From Rickettsiales bacterium (GTDB lineage Bacteria; Pseudomonadota; Alphaproteobacteria; Rickettsiales; UBA1997), in contig CANGNU010000064.1 of NCBI GenBank assembly GCA_947455365.1, positions 1 through 6,148 of the forward strand: 6,148 nt of DNA, read 5' to 3'. Of the stretch, positions 1 to 6,148 are shown one piece after another. The notes beneath the pieces are model-generated. The model was not told the origin of the DNA. It worked only from the letters and a program-made list of their open reading frames with translations, and made no database searches. Each line of letters opens with the position of its first letter. Positions within the stretch are counted from its first letter, which is position 1. The translations under genes were made by a program, and so were the position numbers.

Positions 1-31
1 CCGTTTTTATCAACACATTTTATTTAAAAAA

Positions 32-1612
32 ATGGATTTTAAAATTGAAGAATTTTCTAACATTCTACAAAACACAATTGAAAATTATCACTCTGCCGCT
101 GAACTGCAAGAAGTTGGTGAAGTTGTAAAAGTTGGCGATGGAATTGCCACTGTTTACGGTCTTGATAATGTGCAAGCTGGTGAGTTGGTTGAGTTTGACT
201 CGGGCGTTAAAGGCATGGCACTTAACCTTGAAACTGACAATGTTGGTATTGTAGTTTTTGGTGATACACAAAAAATTAAAGAAGGTTCTAATGTTAAAAG
301 AACTGGCAAAATTGTTGAAGTTCCTGCTGGTAAAGGCTTGCTTGGCCGCGTAATTGACGCACTGGGTAATCCAATTGATGGCAAAGGCGCACTGACTAAT
401 GTTGAATATCGTCGTGTTGAAGTTAAAGCTCCTGGTATTATTGCCCGCCAATCAGTATCAGAGCCAATGCAAACTGGTATTAAAGCAATAGACTCACTAA
501 TTCCAATTGGTCGCGGTCAACGCGAGTTGATTATTGGTGACCGTCAAACTGGTAAAACTGCCATTGCAATTGATGCTATCATCAACCAAGCCCCTGCTCA
601 TGAGCAAGGCGATGAGAAGAAAAAACTTTATTGCATTTATGTTGCAATTGGCCAAAAGCGCTCGACTGTAGCACAAATTGTTAAAACGCTAGAAGATGCT
701 GGCGCGATGAAATATTCAATCGTGGTTTCTGCTACAGCCTCTGAAGCTGCGGCGTTGCAATTTTTTGCTCCTTACACTGGCTGTACAGCAGGTGAGTTTT
801 TCCGCGATAATGGCATGCATGCATTAGTGGTTTATGATGACCTTTCAAAGCACGCGGTTGCTTATCGTGAGATGTCATTGTTGTTACGCCGCCCACCTGG
901 ACGCGAAGCTTACCCTGGTGATGTATTTTATGTTCACTCGCGCTTGCTTGAACGCGCCGCTAAAATGTCTGATGCTATGGGTGGCGGGTCTCTAACAGCT
1001 CTTCCAATCATTGAAACTCAAGCAGGTGATGTATCTGCTTACATTCCAACTAACGTAATTTCTATTACTGACGGACAAATTTTCTTAGAAACTGAACTTT
1101 TCTACAAAGGTATTAAACCTGCGGTAAATGTGGGCTTGTCAGTTTCTCGCGTTGGTTCTGCTGCACAAACTAAAGCAATGAAACAAGTTGCCGGTACCAT
1201 CAAACTAGATTTGGCGCAATTCCGTGAGCTTGAAGCTTTTGCACAATTTGGTTCAGATTTAGACGCCACTACGCAAAAACTTCTTGATAAAGGTAAAAAA
1301 TTGACCGAATTATTGAAGCAAAATCAATATTCTCCAATGACTTTTGAAGAGCAAGTTGTGTCAATCTACACTGGCGTTAAAGGCTACTTAGACAAGGTTG
1401 CAGCTAAAGATGTGACTCGCTTTGAAAAAGAATTTTTACGACGCGTAAAAGCTAAACACGCCGATATTCTTTCTGCAATTAAACAAGAACAAAAAATTTC
1501 TGAACCAGTTGAAGCAAAATTGAAGGAAGTGATTGTTGAATTTGTACAAATTTTTAATAATCATGCGCCTGATACGCATTTTGATCATGCGGGATTAGTG
1601 GAAAAACTATAA
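32..1612 (+). CDS. atpA: F1Fo ATP synthase subunit alpha
   Basis: Alpha subunit of the F1 sector, which alternates with beta in the hexamer that makes ATP from ADP and phosphate at the inner membrane; alpha holds the non-catalytic nucleotide sites. Seen in the 526-residue product: beta-barrel N-domain with [18 protein letters not shown] near residues 33-50, P-loop GDRQTGKT at 169-176 (Lys175), the Walker B-like [10 protein letters not shown] with Asp269-Asp270, and the arginine-finger segment [10 protein letters not shown] with Arg373. All key residues are present. The start ATG is the one that gives the usual alphaproteobacterial N-terminus ([12 protein letters not shown]), but the frame is open to the window edge, so no upstream stop fixes it. 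No clear Shine-Dalgarno; the leader is A/T only. The family normally ends shortly after the EAKLK...FVQIF helix; here about 16 more residues ([18 protein letters not shown]) follow. Ten bases separate it from atpG, so the two are one transcript. Confidence 0.98.
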   Translation: MDFKIEEFSNILQNTIENYHSAAELQEVGEVVKVGDGIATVYGLDNVQAGELVEFDSGVKGMALNLETDNVGIVVFGDTQKIKEGSNVKRTGKIVEVPAGKGLLGRVIDALGNPIDGKGALTNVEYRRVEVKAPGIIARQSVSEPMQTGIKAIDSLIPIGRGQRELIIGDRQTGKTAIAIDAIINQAPAHEQGDEKKKLYCIYVAIGQKRSTVAQIVKTLEDAGAMKYSIVVSATASEAAALQFFAPYTGCTAGEFFRDNGMHALVVYDDLSKHAVAYREMSLLLRRPPGREAYPGDVFYVHSRLLERAAKMSDAMGGGSLTALPIIETQAGDVSAYIPTNVISITDGQIFLETELFYKGIKPAVNVGLSVSRVGSAAQTKAMKQVAGTIKLDLAQFRELEAFAQFGSDLDATTQKLLDKGKKLTELLKQNQYSPMTFEEQVVSIYTGVKGYLDKVAAKDVTRFEKEFLRRVKAKHADILSAIKQEQKISEPVEAKLKEVIVEFVQIFNNHAPDTHFDHAGLVEKL

Positions 1613-1622
1613 TTTTTTAACC

Positions 1623-2513
1623 GTGGCAAATTTAAAAACATTAAAACTTCGAATTAAATCGGTGAAGTCAACGCAAAAAATCACCAAAGCCATGAAAATG
1701 GTGGCGGCGTCGCGTTTGAAAAAAGCCAAACATGCCGTAGAATCTTCACGCCCTTACGCCGACAAAATTTACAGCATGGTTTCTGATATTGCCTCTAACA
1801 TTGCTACGCGCGAAAATCTTGACGAAAAATTTCCACTTTTAACTGGCAAAGGTGAAGAAAAATCTTACTTGTTAATTGTTCTTTCATCTGACCGCGGGCT
1901 TTGCGGCGGCTTAAATAGCGCCAATGTTCGCTTTACAAAAAATCGCATCAATACTCTTGTTGGTGAGGGCAAAAAAGTTCGCCTAATTTGTGTGGGTAAA
2001 AAAGCCTATGAACAATTGCGCGGCACTTATGGCAAAAAAATTGTCGATCACATTTTTGGCGTTTTTAAAGCGCAAATTGATTACAAATCGGCAGAAGAAA
2101 TTGCTGCAAAAATTGTTGCGCGCTTTGACGCCAATGAATTTGATATTTGCGAAATAATTTATAGCAAATTTAAGTCGGCAATTTCGCAAGAAGCGACGGC
2201 GAAGCAATTAATTCCCGCAAAAATTGAAGTTGGTGCAGCAAAAACTTTAACCGCCGAAATGCCAATTTCTTACGAGCCAAATCAAGAAGAAATTTTAACC
2301 GAATTATTGCCAAAAAATTTAACTGTACAAATTTACAATCAATTGCTTGAAAATAGCGCTTCTGAACAAGGTGCGCGCATGGCGGCGATGGAAGCGGCTT
2401 CGACCAATGCTAATAAAATGATCAAAAATTTAACTTTGGTTTACAACCGCACAAGACAAGCCAATATTACGCGTGAATTGATTGATATTGTTTCTGGGGC
2501 TAACGCTGTTTAG
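1623..2513 (+). CDS. atpG: F1Fo ATP synthase subunit gamma
   Basis: Gamma is the rotating central shaft of F1 that couples proton flow through Fo to conformational change in the alpha/beta hexamer. Length, 296 residues, is normal for the family. The N-terminal helix reads LKTLKLRIKSVKSTQKITKA (residues 4-23), followed by MKMVAASRLKKA; this and the C-terminal helix (roughly 225-290) form the family's antiparallel coiled coil. The middle domain carries SDRGLCGGLN at 89-98. The C-terminus, ITRELIDIVSGANA at 282-295, fits the classic gamma signature I-T-x-E-x2-[DE]-x3-G-A. The start is a GTG, chosen because it gives the family N-terminus MANLK; no good Shine-Dalgarno lies in the T-rich 10-base gap after atpA. 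Translation is probably coupled to or helped by atpA. In most alphaproteobacteria atpD would come next; here the next gene is an unrelated exported protein. Confidence 0.97.
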   Translation: MANLKTLKLRIKSVKSTQKITKAMKMVAASRLKKAKHAVESSRPYADKIYSMVSDIASNIATRENLDEKFPLLTGKGEEKSYLLIVLSSDRGLCGGLNSANVRFTKNRINTLVGEGKKVRLICVGKKAYEQLRGTYGKKIVDHIFGVFKAQIDYKSAEEIAAKIVARFDANEFDICEIIYSKFKSAISQEATAKQLIPAKIEVGAAKTLTAEMPISYEPNQEEILTELLPKNLTVQIYNQLLENSASEQGARMAAMEAASTNANKMIKNLTLVYNRTRQANITRELIDIVSGANAV

Positions 2514-2532
2514 GCTTGGCACTGTAGCTTTG

Positions 2533-2557
2533 GCAAATGCAGCATCACTGCATTTGC
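2533..2557. repeat. Perfect 10-bp inverted repeat (hairpin) after atpG
   Basis: GCAAATGCAG at 2533-2542 is exactly complementary to CTGCATTTGC at 2548-2557, with a 5-base loop CATCA. It lies 19 bases past the atpG stop and 32 bases before the next start. Its position suits a transcript-end or 3'-protecting structure for the atpA-atpG message. However, neither side has a run of T, so it is not a canonical intrinsic terminator. It could instead be an RNA-processing or stability hairpin, or a binding site for a dimeric regulator upstream of the exported-protein gene. Confidence 0.7.
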
Positions 2558-2589
2558 ATCATCACTTAAAATTGCGAAATAAAAATTAG

Positions 2590-2655
2590 ATGAAGAAAAT
2601 TATTTTCTCACTTTCAGTTTTATTCGCCCTCTTCTTTCCTCTTAATTTATTTGCA
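2590..2655 (+). other. Signal peptide coding segment of the exported protein
   Basis: The 22 encoded residues show the three parts of a Sec signal: Lys2-Lys3, a hydrophobic core from Ile4 to about Phe16, and a polar end with Pro17 and Asn19 before Leu-Phe-Ala. Cleavage before Gln23 is the best reading. There is no Cys after the site, so a lipoprotein is unlikely. Confidence 0.8.
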
Positions 2656-3564
2656 CAAAATTCTGCAGTGGTGGAGCCATTATCTGCGGTGGATTCTGCC
2701 GCGTCTGGGTCTGCGCCAATTGCTGTACCAAGTGCCGCACCAGCCGTTGCAACGAGCACTTCGCCAACCGTTGCGCCAACCAGCGAGCCAAAGGTTACGG
2801 TTTCTGATTTGCCAAATGCACCAAAACCTGTAATTGAAAAATCGCAATTAATTCAAACTGCGCCAAATGCGGCGGTGGGCGTTGTGCCGCTTGGCGTTGC
2901 GACCAAACCTAATGCGGAAGATTTATCGCAAAAAATTGCGCCAATTGCAGCAAAATCTGCCAAACAAGATAATGTTTTTAGCAGTGCCAATGATCTTGTG
3001 AACAGCCTGCTGGGGCGCAACAAGGTGGTGTCGCTAATGTATAATGACGAAGAATTATCTGATATTGAGCGCGCAATTGAGTCATTTAAAAATGATCAAG
3101 CATTTGTGCCGGGGCAAGACCCAAAAGATGCGGCGGCGGCAAAGAAAAAAAACAAAACGGAAAAAGATGCGCAACTTGAGGCGGAAAATGAAAAATCTTA
3201 TATCTATCTGGCATCAATTCTGTACTACTCTCCCAACGATTGGGCGGTTTGGATTAATAACACAAAAATTACTTCTGATGGCAATGCCAAGCCTAATAAA
3301 GAATTGGCGGTGAAAGAAATTTCTCGCGATGCGGTGAAAATTGTTTGGAGTATTAGTGTTAGTAAGTGGAAAATTTTGTCGGGGAAAAAATCGGAAGATT
3401 TGGCGCCAAAAATTAATGCGCAGAATAATGTTGAGATTGAATTTACTTTGAAGCAAAATCAAACTTTTATTTTGGGCTCGGGGCGCGTGGTTGAAGGACG
3501 CGCGGTGGTTAATGTGGCGCGAGAAAAAGAGGTGGGGAAGAAGGAAGTTGTGATAAAAAAATGA
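2590..3564 (+). CDS. Exported protein of unknown function, Ala/Pro-rich linker and compact C-terminal part
   Basis: I do not recognise this 324-residue protein as a named family. The start is firm: an in-frame TAG at 2587-2589 directly precedes the ATG. Residues 1-22 are a Sec-type signal peptide (MKKIIFSLSVLFALFFPLNL, then FA), with likely cleavage between Ala22 and Gln23 and no lipobox Cys. Residues 23 to about 85 are rich in Ala, Pro, Ser, Thr and Val, a flexible linker. A short region around 130-170 (NDLVNSLLGRNKVVSLMYND, ELSDIERAIESF) looks helical. Residues 181-202 are Ala/Lys/Glu-rich and charged. The C-terminal part starts with YLASILYYSPNDWAVWIN at 206-223 and continues to NQTFILGSGRVVEG at 290-303, with alternating hydrophobic residues suggesting beta strands; the tail is Lys-rich. 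Signal peptide, linker and small terminal domain resemble the plan of periplasmic accessory proteins of secretion or pilus systems (GspB/PilP-like), but this is only a resemblance in layout. No other secretion gene is nearby. Confidence 0.85.
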   Translation: MKKIIFSLSVLFALFFPLNLFAQNSAVVEPLSAVDSAASGSAPIAVPSAAPAVATSTSPTVAPTSEPKVTVSDLPNAPKPVIEKSQLIQTAPNAAVGVVPLGVATKPNAEDLSQKIAPIAAKSAKQDNVFSSANDLVNSLLGRNKVVSLMYNDEELSDIERAIESFKNDQAFVPGQDPKDAAAAKKKNKTEKDAQLEAENEKSYIYLASILYYSPNDWAVWINNTKITSDGNAKPNKELAVKEISRDAVKIVWSISVSKWKILSGKKSEDLAPKINAQNNVEIEFTLKQNQTFILGSGRVVEGRAVVNVAREKEVGKKEVVIKK

Positions 3565-3569
3565 TTTAG

Positions 3570-3589
3570 ATTCCCGCTTTTGCGGGAAT
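3570..3589. repeat. Palindromic repeat element, 8-bp stem and TTTT loop
   Basis: ATTCCCGC at 3570-3577 pairs perfectly with GCGGGAAT at 3582-3589 around a TTTT loop. It begins 5 bases after the stop of the exported-protein gene. The core ATTCCC-N8-GGGAAT, followed by GACA, has the form of short palindromes scattered between genes in many proteobacteria (the Neisseria dRS3 consensus has the same shape). Dispersal in this genome cannot be seen from one window. No T-run follows the stem, so it is at best a weak terminator, though it may fold in RNA and protect the 3' end of the upstream message. Confidence 0.8.
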
Positions 3590-3652
3590 GACATGCTTTC
3601 TTGAAAATGACATGTTTTCTTGAAAATGACATGTTTTTGCGAAAATGACAAC
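3577..3652. repeat. Four tandem 19-bp units fused to the palindromic repeat
   Basis: Units lie at 3577-3595, 3596-3614, 3615-3633 and 3634-3652. They read CTTTTGCGGGAATGACATG, CTTTCTTGAAAATGACATG, TTTTCTTGAAAATGACATG and TTTTTGCGAAAATGACAAC. The second and third differ by one base. The first shares its left part with the right arm of the adjacent hairpin, so the array seems to have grown from the palindrome by tandem duplication and then lost the stem. There are no spacers between units, so it is not a CRISPR array. It sits in the spacer just before dnaE, ending 19 bases from its start codon. Confidence 0.8.
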
Positions 3653-3671
3653 AAATTAAAATTAAAGTCGA

Positions 3672-4490
3672 ATGTATATTTCGCTGCGCAACCATACGAC
3701 TTATTCTTTATGTCGGGGGGCGATAAAAATTAATGAACTAATTGAAGCTGCGAAAGCAATGCAGATGCCGGCTCTTGGCATTAGCGACTGCGGCAATTTA
3801 TTTGCTGCGCTAGAATTTTCTTCTTATTGTAAAAAGGCGGGAATTCAACCCATTCTAAGCGCCGAGATGTTAGTGAATTTTGGCGAAAAAGATTTAAAAA
3901 ACGCTTCCAACCTTGATATTGAAAATGCACTGGCCAAGACCACGCTGATTGCAGCGACCAATGAAGGCTATAAAAATTTAATGTATTTGGTCAGTCACAG
4001 TTTTCTGAATCGTGAAAATGGCTTGTCGCCGCATGTAAAATTTCAGTTGCTGAAAGAACGCGCAGAAGGCCTAATTGCACTGTCTGGCGGCGTTGATGGC
4101 ATTGTTGGAAAAATGCTTAATGAAGGACAAGAAAAAAAACTCGATCTAATAATTCAAGATCTGCAAAATATTTTTTCGCCACAGAATTTTTATATGGAAA
4201 TTACGCGCCATGGCACCGAGGCAGAAAAAAAATTGGAAGAAAAATTTATTGCGCTGGCCTTTAAACACAACGCGCCGTTGGTTGCAACTAATGATGTTTA
4301 TTTTTTAACTCGCGAATTGCACGAAGCGCAAGACATTTTATCTTGCATTGGCGATGGGCGATTTTTTCTTGAAGCAAATCGCAAAAAACTTTCGCAAGAA
4401 CAATATTTTAAAAGCGTCGAGGCAATGGAGACGCTATTTGCCGACCTTCCTGAGGCACTGGAAAATACGGTAAATATTGCTAAAAAATGT
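3672..4490 (+). other. Degenerate PHP domain of DnaE
   Basis: In polymerases with an active PHP domain (for example Thermus) the first metal motif has the form HLHxHT and a later one TDHGNL. Here the matching segments are SLRNHTTYSL (residues 4-13) and SDCGNL (38-43): two of the first three His are Ser4 and Arg6, and the later His is Cys40. His8 remains. The domain therefore probably binds no metal cluster and does not proofread, as in other proteobacterial DnaE proteins, which rely on the separate DnaQ exonuclease. The domain end is approximate. Confidence 0.65.
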
Positions 4491-6148
4491 GCAGTGATGG
4501 CCTTTGAGAGGCCACCTACCCTGCCAAGATTTAGCAATGAAAAAGGGTTTGATGAGAAGGAAGCATTGCGGGCGGAGTCTTACACGGGGCTAGAAGCGCG
4601 GCTTGCAAAAAAATTTGCGGCGGAAAAAATTTTGACAGAAAACGCTACGACAGAAAAAAATTCAAGAGAAAAGCCTGCGGAAAAACCAAAAACCCAAGAA
4701 GAAATTACCCAAGAATATTTTACGCGACTCGATTATGAATTGTCGGTAATTAATAAAATGGATTTTGCCGGATATTTTTTGATCGTATCTGATTTTATTC
4801 TGTGGAGCAAAAAAAATGATATTCCTGTCGGGCCCGGAAGGGGCTCGGGTGCTGGCTCAGTTGTGGCATGGTCGCTGCAAATTACCGATCTCGATCCTAT
4901 CAGATTCGGCCTGCTTTTTGAGCGCTTCTTAAACCCCGATCGCGTTTCAATGCCCGACTTCGACATCGACTTTTGCCAAGCGCGACGCGACGAAGTTATT
5001 TCTTATGTGCAGAAAAAATATGGCAAAGATTTTGTTGCGCAAATTATCACTTTTGGAAAATTGCAAGCGCGCGCGGTGCTGAAAGATGTTGGGCGTGTAT
5101 TGCAAATGCCATACAATCAAGTGGACAGAATTTGTAAACTAATTCCCTTCAACGCCTTAGAGGCTGTAACGCTGGAAAAGGCAATTGAAATGGATAAAGA
5201 CTTGCAAGAAGCCATCAAACAAGATCCGCAAGTGACAAAATTAGTTGATATTGCGTTGAAGCTTGAAGGCTTGAACCGCCACGCCTCAACGCATGCGGCG
5301 GGCGTGGTGATTGGCGACAAACCGTTGCATGAAATTTGCGCGCTCTACTCTGACGAAGCTGAAAGCATGCCCGCAGTAGGCTATTCAATGAAATATGCTG
5401 AAAGCGCTGGGCTGGTGAAGTTTGACTTTCTTGGCCTGAAGACACTTACAACCATCTGGCAAGCGGTCAAATTGATTGAGAAAAATCGCGGCATAAAAAT
5501 TGACATTAGCAATATTCCGCTTGATGACAAAAAAACTTTCGACATGCTGGCAACTGGCGATTCTATTGGCGTGTTTCAGATTGAGTCGTCGGGAATGCGC
5601 TCGGTTCTAAAGCAAATGCGTTGCGACAAAATTGAAGATATCATCGCGCTCATCTCGCTGTACAGGCCGGGCCCAATGGACAACATTCCCACTTACATTC
5701 GTCGCAAGCATGGTGAAGAGAAAATTGAATATCCACACCCGCTGCTTGAGCCTACTCTCAAAGAGACTTACGGCGTTATTGTTTATCAAGAACAGGTGAT
5801 GGAAATTGCTAAAGTTTTGGCGGGATATAGCCTTGGAGCGGCTGATTTACTACGACGAGCGATGGGTAAAAAAATTAAAGAAGAAATGGACGCGCAGCGC
5901 AAAATTTTTACTGACGGCGCCATGAAAAATGGCGTGGGCGCAAAACAAGCGAGTGAAATTTTTGACTTGGTTGATAAATTTGCGGGTTACGGGTTTAATA
6001 AATCGCACGCTGCGGCTTATGCGTTTATATCGTACCAAACCGCTTATTTAAAGGCGCACTACCCTGTTGAGTTTTTAGTGGCTTCAATCAATTTAGAAAT
6101 TGACAATGCCGATAAAATTAATGTGTTTTTGCAGGTGGCGAAAGATCA
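3672..6148 (+). CDS. dnaE: DNA polymerase III subunit alpha, 3' end cut by the window
   Basis: Replicative DNA polymerase (C-family), the synthesising subunit of the polymerase III holoenzyme. The first 825 codons are present with no stop; the family is usually about 1,150 residues, so the C-terminal beta-clamp-binding and OB-fold parts lie beyond the window. The start is fixed by an in-frame TAA at 3663-3665 with no other start between. Domains: degenerate PHP (about 1-275); palm/thumb with VGPGRGSGAGS at 386-396 and the catalytic pair in PDFDIDF at 428-434 (Asp429 and Asp431 or Asp433, by alignment to E. coli Asp401/Asp403); third acidic residue in KFDFLGL, Asp585 (E. coli Asp555); fingers with YQEQVM at 705-710 and FAGYGFNKSHAAAY at 770-783. 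All catalytic Asp residues are kept. Two oddities are a Lys/Glu-rich insertion at about 316-346 and loss of PHP metal ligands. Only a weak AAAG lies upstream as ribosome site. Confidence 0.97.
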   Translation, partial: MYISLRNHTTYSLCRGAIKINELIEAAKAMQMPALGISDCGNLFAALEFSSYCKKAGIQPILSAEMLVNFGEKDLKNASNLDIENALAKTTLIAATNEGYKNLMYLVSHSFLNRENGLSPHVKFQLLKERAEGLIALSGGVDGIVGKMLNEGQEKKLDLIIQDLQNIFSPQNFYMEITRHGTEAEKKLEEKFIALAFKHNAPLVATNDVYFLTRELHEAQDILSCIGDGRFFLEANRKKLSQEQYFKSVEAMETLFADLPEALENTVNIAKKCAVMAFERPPTLPRFSNEKGFDEKEALRAESYTGLEARLAKKFAAEKILTENATTEKNSREKPAEKPKTQEEITQEYFTRLDYELSVINKMDFAGYFLIVSDFILWSKKNDIPVGPGRGSGAGSVVAWSLQITDLDPIRFGLLFERFLNPDRVSMPDFDIDFCQARRDEVISYVQKKYGKDFVAQIITFGKLQARAVLKDVGRVLQMPYNQVDRICKLIPFNALEAVTLEKAIEMDKDLQEAIKQDPQVTKLVDIALKLEGLNRHASTHAAGVVIGDKPLHEICALYSDEAESMPAVGYSMKYAESAGLVKFDFLGLKTLTTIWQAVKLIEKNRGIKIDISNIPLDDKKTFDMLATGDSIGVFQIESSGMRSVLKQMRCDKIEDIIALISLYRPGPMDNIPTYIRRKHGEEKIEYPHPLLEPTLKETYGVIVYQEQVMEIAKVLAGYSLGAADLLRRAMGKKIKEEMDAQRKIFTDGAMKNGVGAKQASEIFDLVDKFAGYGFNKSHAAAYAFISYQTAYLKAHYPVEFLVASINLEIDNADKINVFLQVAKD
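4617..4715 (+). other. Low-complexity Lys/Glu/Thr-rich insertion within DnaE
   Basis: Between GLEARLAKKF and EYFTRLDYEL, two blocks that nearly adjoin in most DnaE proteins, lie about 30 residues (316-346) rich in Glu, Lys, Thr and Ala. The DNA is A-rich with loosely repeated ACAGAAAA and AGAAAA blocks and a repeated ACCCAAGAA at 4692-4700 and 4707-4715. The frame is kept. E. coli DnaE has a much shorter linker here, so perhaps 20 residues are extra. The segment probably forms a surface loop away from the active site. Confidence 0.6.

Noticed and set aside
1..31. Possible end of an upstream atpH gene before atpA.
   Set aside because: One frame ends in TAA at 25-27, but the residues before it (PFLSTHFI) do not resemble an AtpH C-terminus and 31 bases are too few to judge.
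65..451. Long open frame on the minus strand inside atpA.
   Set aside because: It is antisense to a highly conserved gene, its product is Asn/Phe-rich as expected from reversed AT-rich codons, and it has no start signal.
2514..2589. Promoter for the exported-protein gene.
   Set aside because: TTGGCA at 2530-2535 could be a -35 box, but no acceptable -10 box lies at the right distance.
3570..3600. Intrinsic terminator for the exported-protein gene.
   Set aside because: The stem is good, but the bases after it (GACATGCTTTC) lack a T-run, so I list it only as a repeat.
3577..3652. CRISPR array.
   Set aside because: The 19-bp units abut directly with no unique spacers and no cas genes are present.
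3214..3695. Two overlapping minus-strand open frames reading through the repeat cluster.
   Set aside because: Their recognisable residues (such as CHSRKSGNL and SFPQKRES) are what this palindromic repeat spells when translated; the rest is antisense to the exported-protein gene.
4617..4715. Rickettsia-type palindromic element inserted in dnaE.
   Set aside because: The segment has no inverted repeat arms; it is A-rich simple sequence with short direct repeats.
5117..6038. Several minus-strand open frames of 60-76 residues within dnaE.
   Set aside because: All are antisense shadows of the intact, motif-rich dnaE frame and show no family features.

Overview
The window comes from an AT-rich bacterium, most probably an alphaproteobacterium and perhaps one of the Rickettsiales or an allied reduced lineage. 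Three things point that way. The AtpA N-terminus and body are alphaproteobacterial in style. The DnaE palm carries GSGAGSVVAWSL and PDFDIDFCQ, phrasing typical of alphaproteobacterial replicases. The intergenic DNA carries a TTCCCGC/GCGGGAA palindromic repeat of a kind common in proteobacteria. This placement is inference from remembered family sequences, not from a search.

Layout, all genes on the + strand. (1) 32-2513 holds two adjacent F1Fo ATP synthase genes, atpA (alpha, catalytic-core partner) and atpG (gamma, central shaft), 10 bases apart and surely co-transcribed. (2) 2514-2589 is a short spacer with a perfect 10-bp hairpin. (3) 2590-3564 is an unrecognised gene for an exported protein: signal peptide, Ala/Pro/Ser-rich linker, charged Lys/Glu stretch and a compact, probably beta-rich C-terminal part. 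(4) 3565-3671 is a spacer holding an 8-bp-stem palindrome that runs into four tandem 19-bp units. (5) 3672-6148 is the first 825 codons of dnaE, the replicative DNA polymerase III alpha subunit, running off the window end.

How they fit together: AtpA and AtpG are parts of one machine, while DnaE belongs to replication, and the exported protein has no visible tie to either. In most alphaproteobacteria atpG is followed by atpD and atpC. Here that order is broken right after atpG, and the hairpin and the repeat cluster mark the two junctions around the unknown gene. No start codon has a strong Shine-Dalgarno sequence, as often seen in AT-rich genomes.

The window is mostly ordinary housekeeping DNA. 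I do not see a convincing new biological system. The items most worth a second look are the exported protein, the interrupted atp operon, the repeat cluster and the Lys/Glu-rich insertion in DnaE.
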